Of a stretch of 13,138 nucleotides of DNA, positions 12,948 through 13,138 are shown in pieces. Each line of letters opens with the position of its first letter. Within the stretch, counting starts at the first letter, position 1. The stretch is from Chlamydia trachomatis (GTDB lineage: Bacteria > Chlamydiota > Chlamydiia > Chlamydiales > 2-12-FULL-49-11), in assembly GCA_945870925.1 (NCBI GenBank), contig CAMBTZ010000028.1, positions 1 through 13,138 on the forward strand, read 5' to 3'. The position numbers were made by a program, and so were the translations under genes. A model generated the notes under the pieces. It saw only the letters and a list, made by a program, of their open reading frames with translations. It was not told the DNA's origin and did no database searches.

Positions 12948-12953
12948 TATAAT
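12948..12953 (+). promoter_or_regulatory. Candidate -10 box for the last gene
   Basis: An exact TATAAT lies 25 nt before the ATG at 12979, in very AT-rich DNA (12871-12978). The sequence 16-18 nt upstream (ATGTTA and neighbours) is a poor -35, and another TATAAT occurs at 12894-12899, so this is weak evidence. Confidence 0.35.
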
Positions 12954-12978
12954 AATAATCAATCAAAGGAGTAATTTT

Positions 12979-13138
12979 ATGGGCGTTCCAAATGTTTTAT
13001 CTAGTGAATGTTATTACAAATACCTTGGCGGGAGCTTAGGTGGGACTATTAATGAAAAAAAGTTCGAAAGAATCTCAGAAAATGAACTTACTGAAAGTAT
13101 TTCTATGTTGTTTGGGTCACATGAAAGCTCAGTGGTGA
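12979..13138 (+). CDS. Unrecognised protein, N-terminal part (3' end outside window)
   Basis: An open frame begins at an ATG preceded by AAAGGAG (12965-12971) with a 7-nt spacer, the best ribosome binding site in this half of the window. It stays open for all 53 codons to the window's edge. The product starts MGVPNVLSSECYYKYLGG, continues with a Gly-rich SLGGTINEKK and a polar, Glu/Ser-rich stretch. No signal peptide, membrane segment or known motif is visible, and I do not recognise a family. The AT-rich leader and position beyond the dead insertion element suggest an accessory gene. Its length and function cannot be judged from this fragment. Confidence 0.65.
   Translation, partial: MGVPNVLSSECYYKYLGGSLGGTINEKKFERISENELTESISMLFGSHESSVV

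Noticed and set aside
1..13138. tRNA or rRNA genes, phage genes, toxin-antitoxin or defence systems
   Set aside because: No cloverleaf, rRNA segment or recognisable protein of these classes was seen on either strand.

Overview
The window most likely comes from an obligate intracellular chlamydia of the environmental type (Parachlamydiales; Simkania-, Waddlia- or Rhabdochlamydia-like), not Chlamydia proper. Three things point there. The type III secretion genes run in the chlamydial order sctJ-sctK-sctL-sctR-sctS-sctT, and their products look like C. trachomatis CT559-CT564. A complete sufBCDS order resembles CT684-CT687. There are two beta-barrel proteins, one of which is a tryptophan-rich MOMP-like porin of the Legionella Lpg1974 type known from environmental chlamydiae. 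The DNA is AT-rich. The exact genus cannot be fixed from the sequence alone.

Layout. (1) 1-3567, plus strand: the end of sufB, then sufC, sufD and sufS in a tightly overlapping operon for Fe-S cluster assembly. The SufS residues fall at the same numbers as in E. coli SufS (Lys226, Cys364). (2) 3579-5814, minus strand: two outer-membrane beta-barrel genes, each with a signal peptide. The upstream one is a clear MOMP-like porin with its own promoter (TTGACA-N17-TAATCT) and a strong intrinsic terminator. The downstream one is a diverged relative. Its stop codon lies 11 nt from the sufS stop, tail to tail. (3) 5933-10416, minus strand: six type III secretion genes for the inner-membrane ring lipoprotein (SctJ), the sorting platform and stator (SctK, SctL) and the export gate (SctR, SctS, SctT). 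The genes overlap or nearly touch, except for an unusual 159-nt gap between sctK and sctL. (4) 10530-11483, minus strand: a GT2 glycosyltransferase upstream of the secretion operon.

(5) 11484-13138 is accessory in character. It holds a 107-aa ORF with GC-richer, C-ending codons, a 164-aa protein with a perfectly phased 54-nt tandem duplication, and a roughly 375-bp dead insertion element. That element has inverted end motifs and a broken N-terminus of an ISNCY-like helix-turn-helix transposase. Last comes the start of an unrecognised gene that runs off the window's end.

The secretion genes and the Suf operon are core chlamydial functions. No wholly new system is evident. The least explained material is the repeat-containing protein, the GC-rich insert inside the secretion operon, the foreign-looking 107-aa ORF and the transposon derivative.
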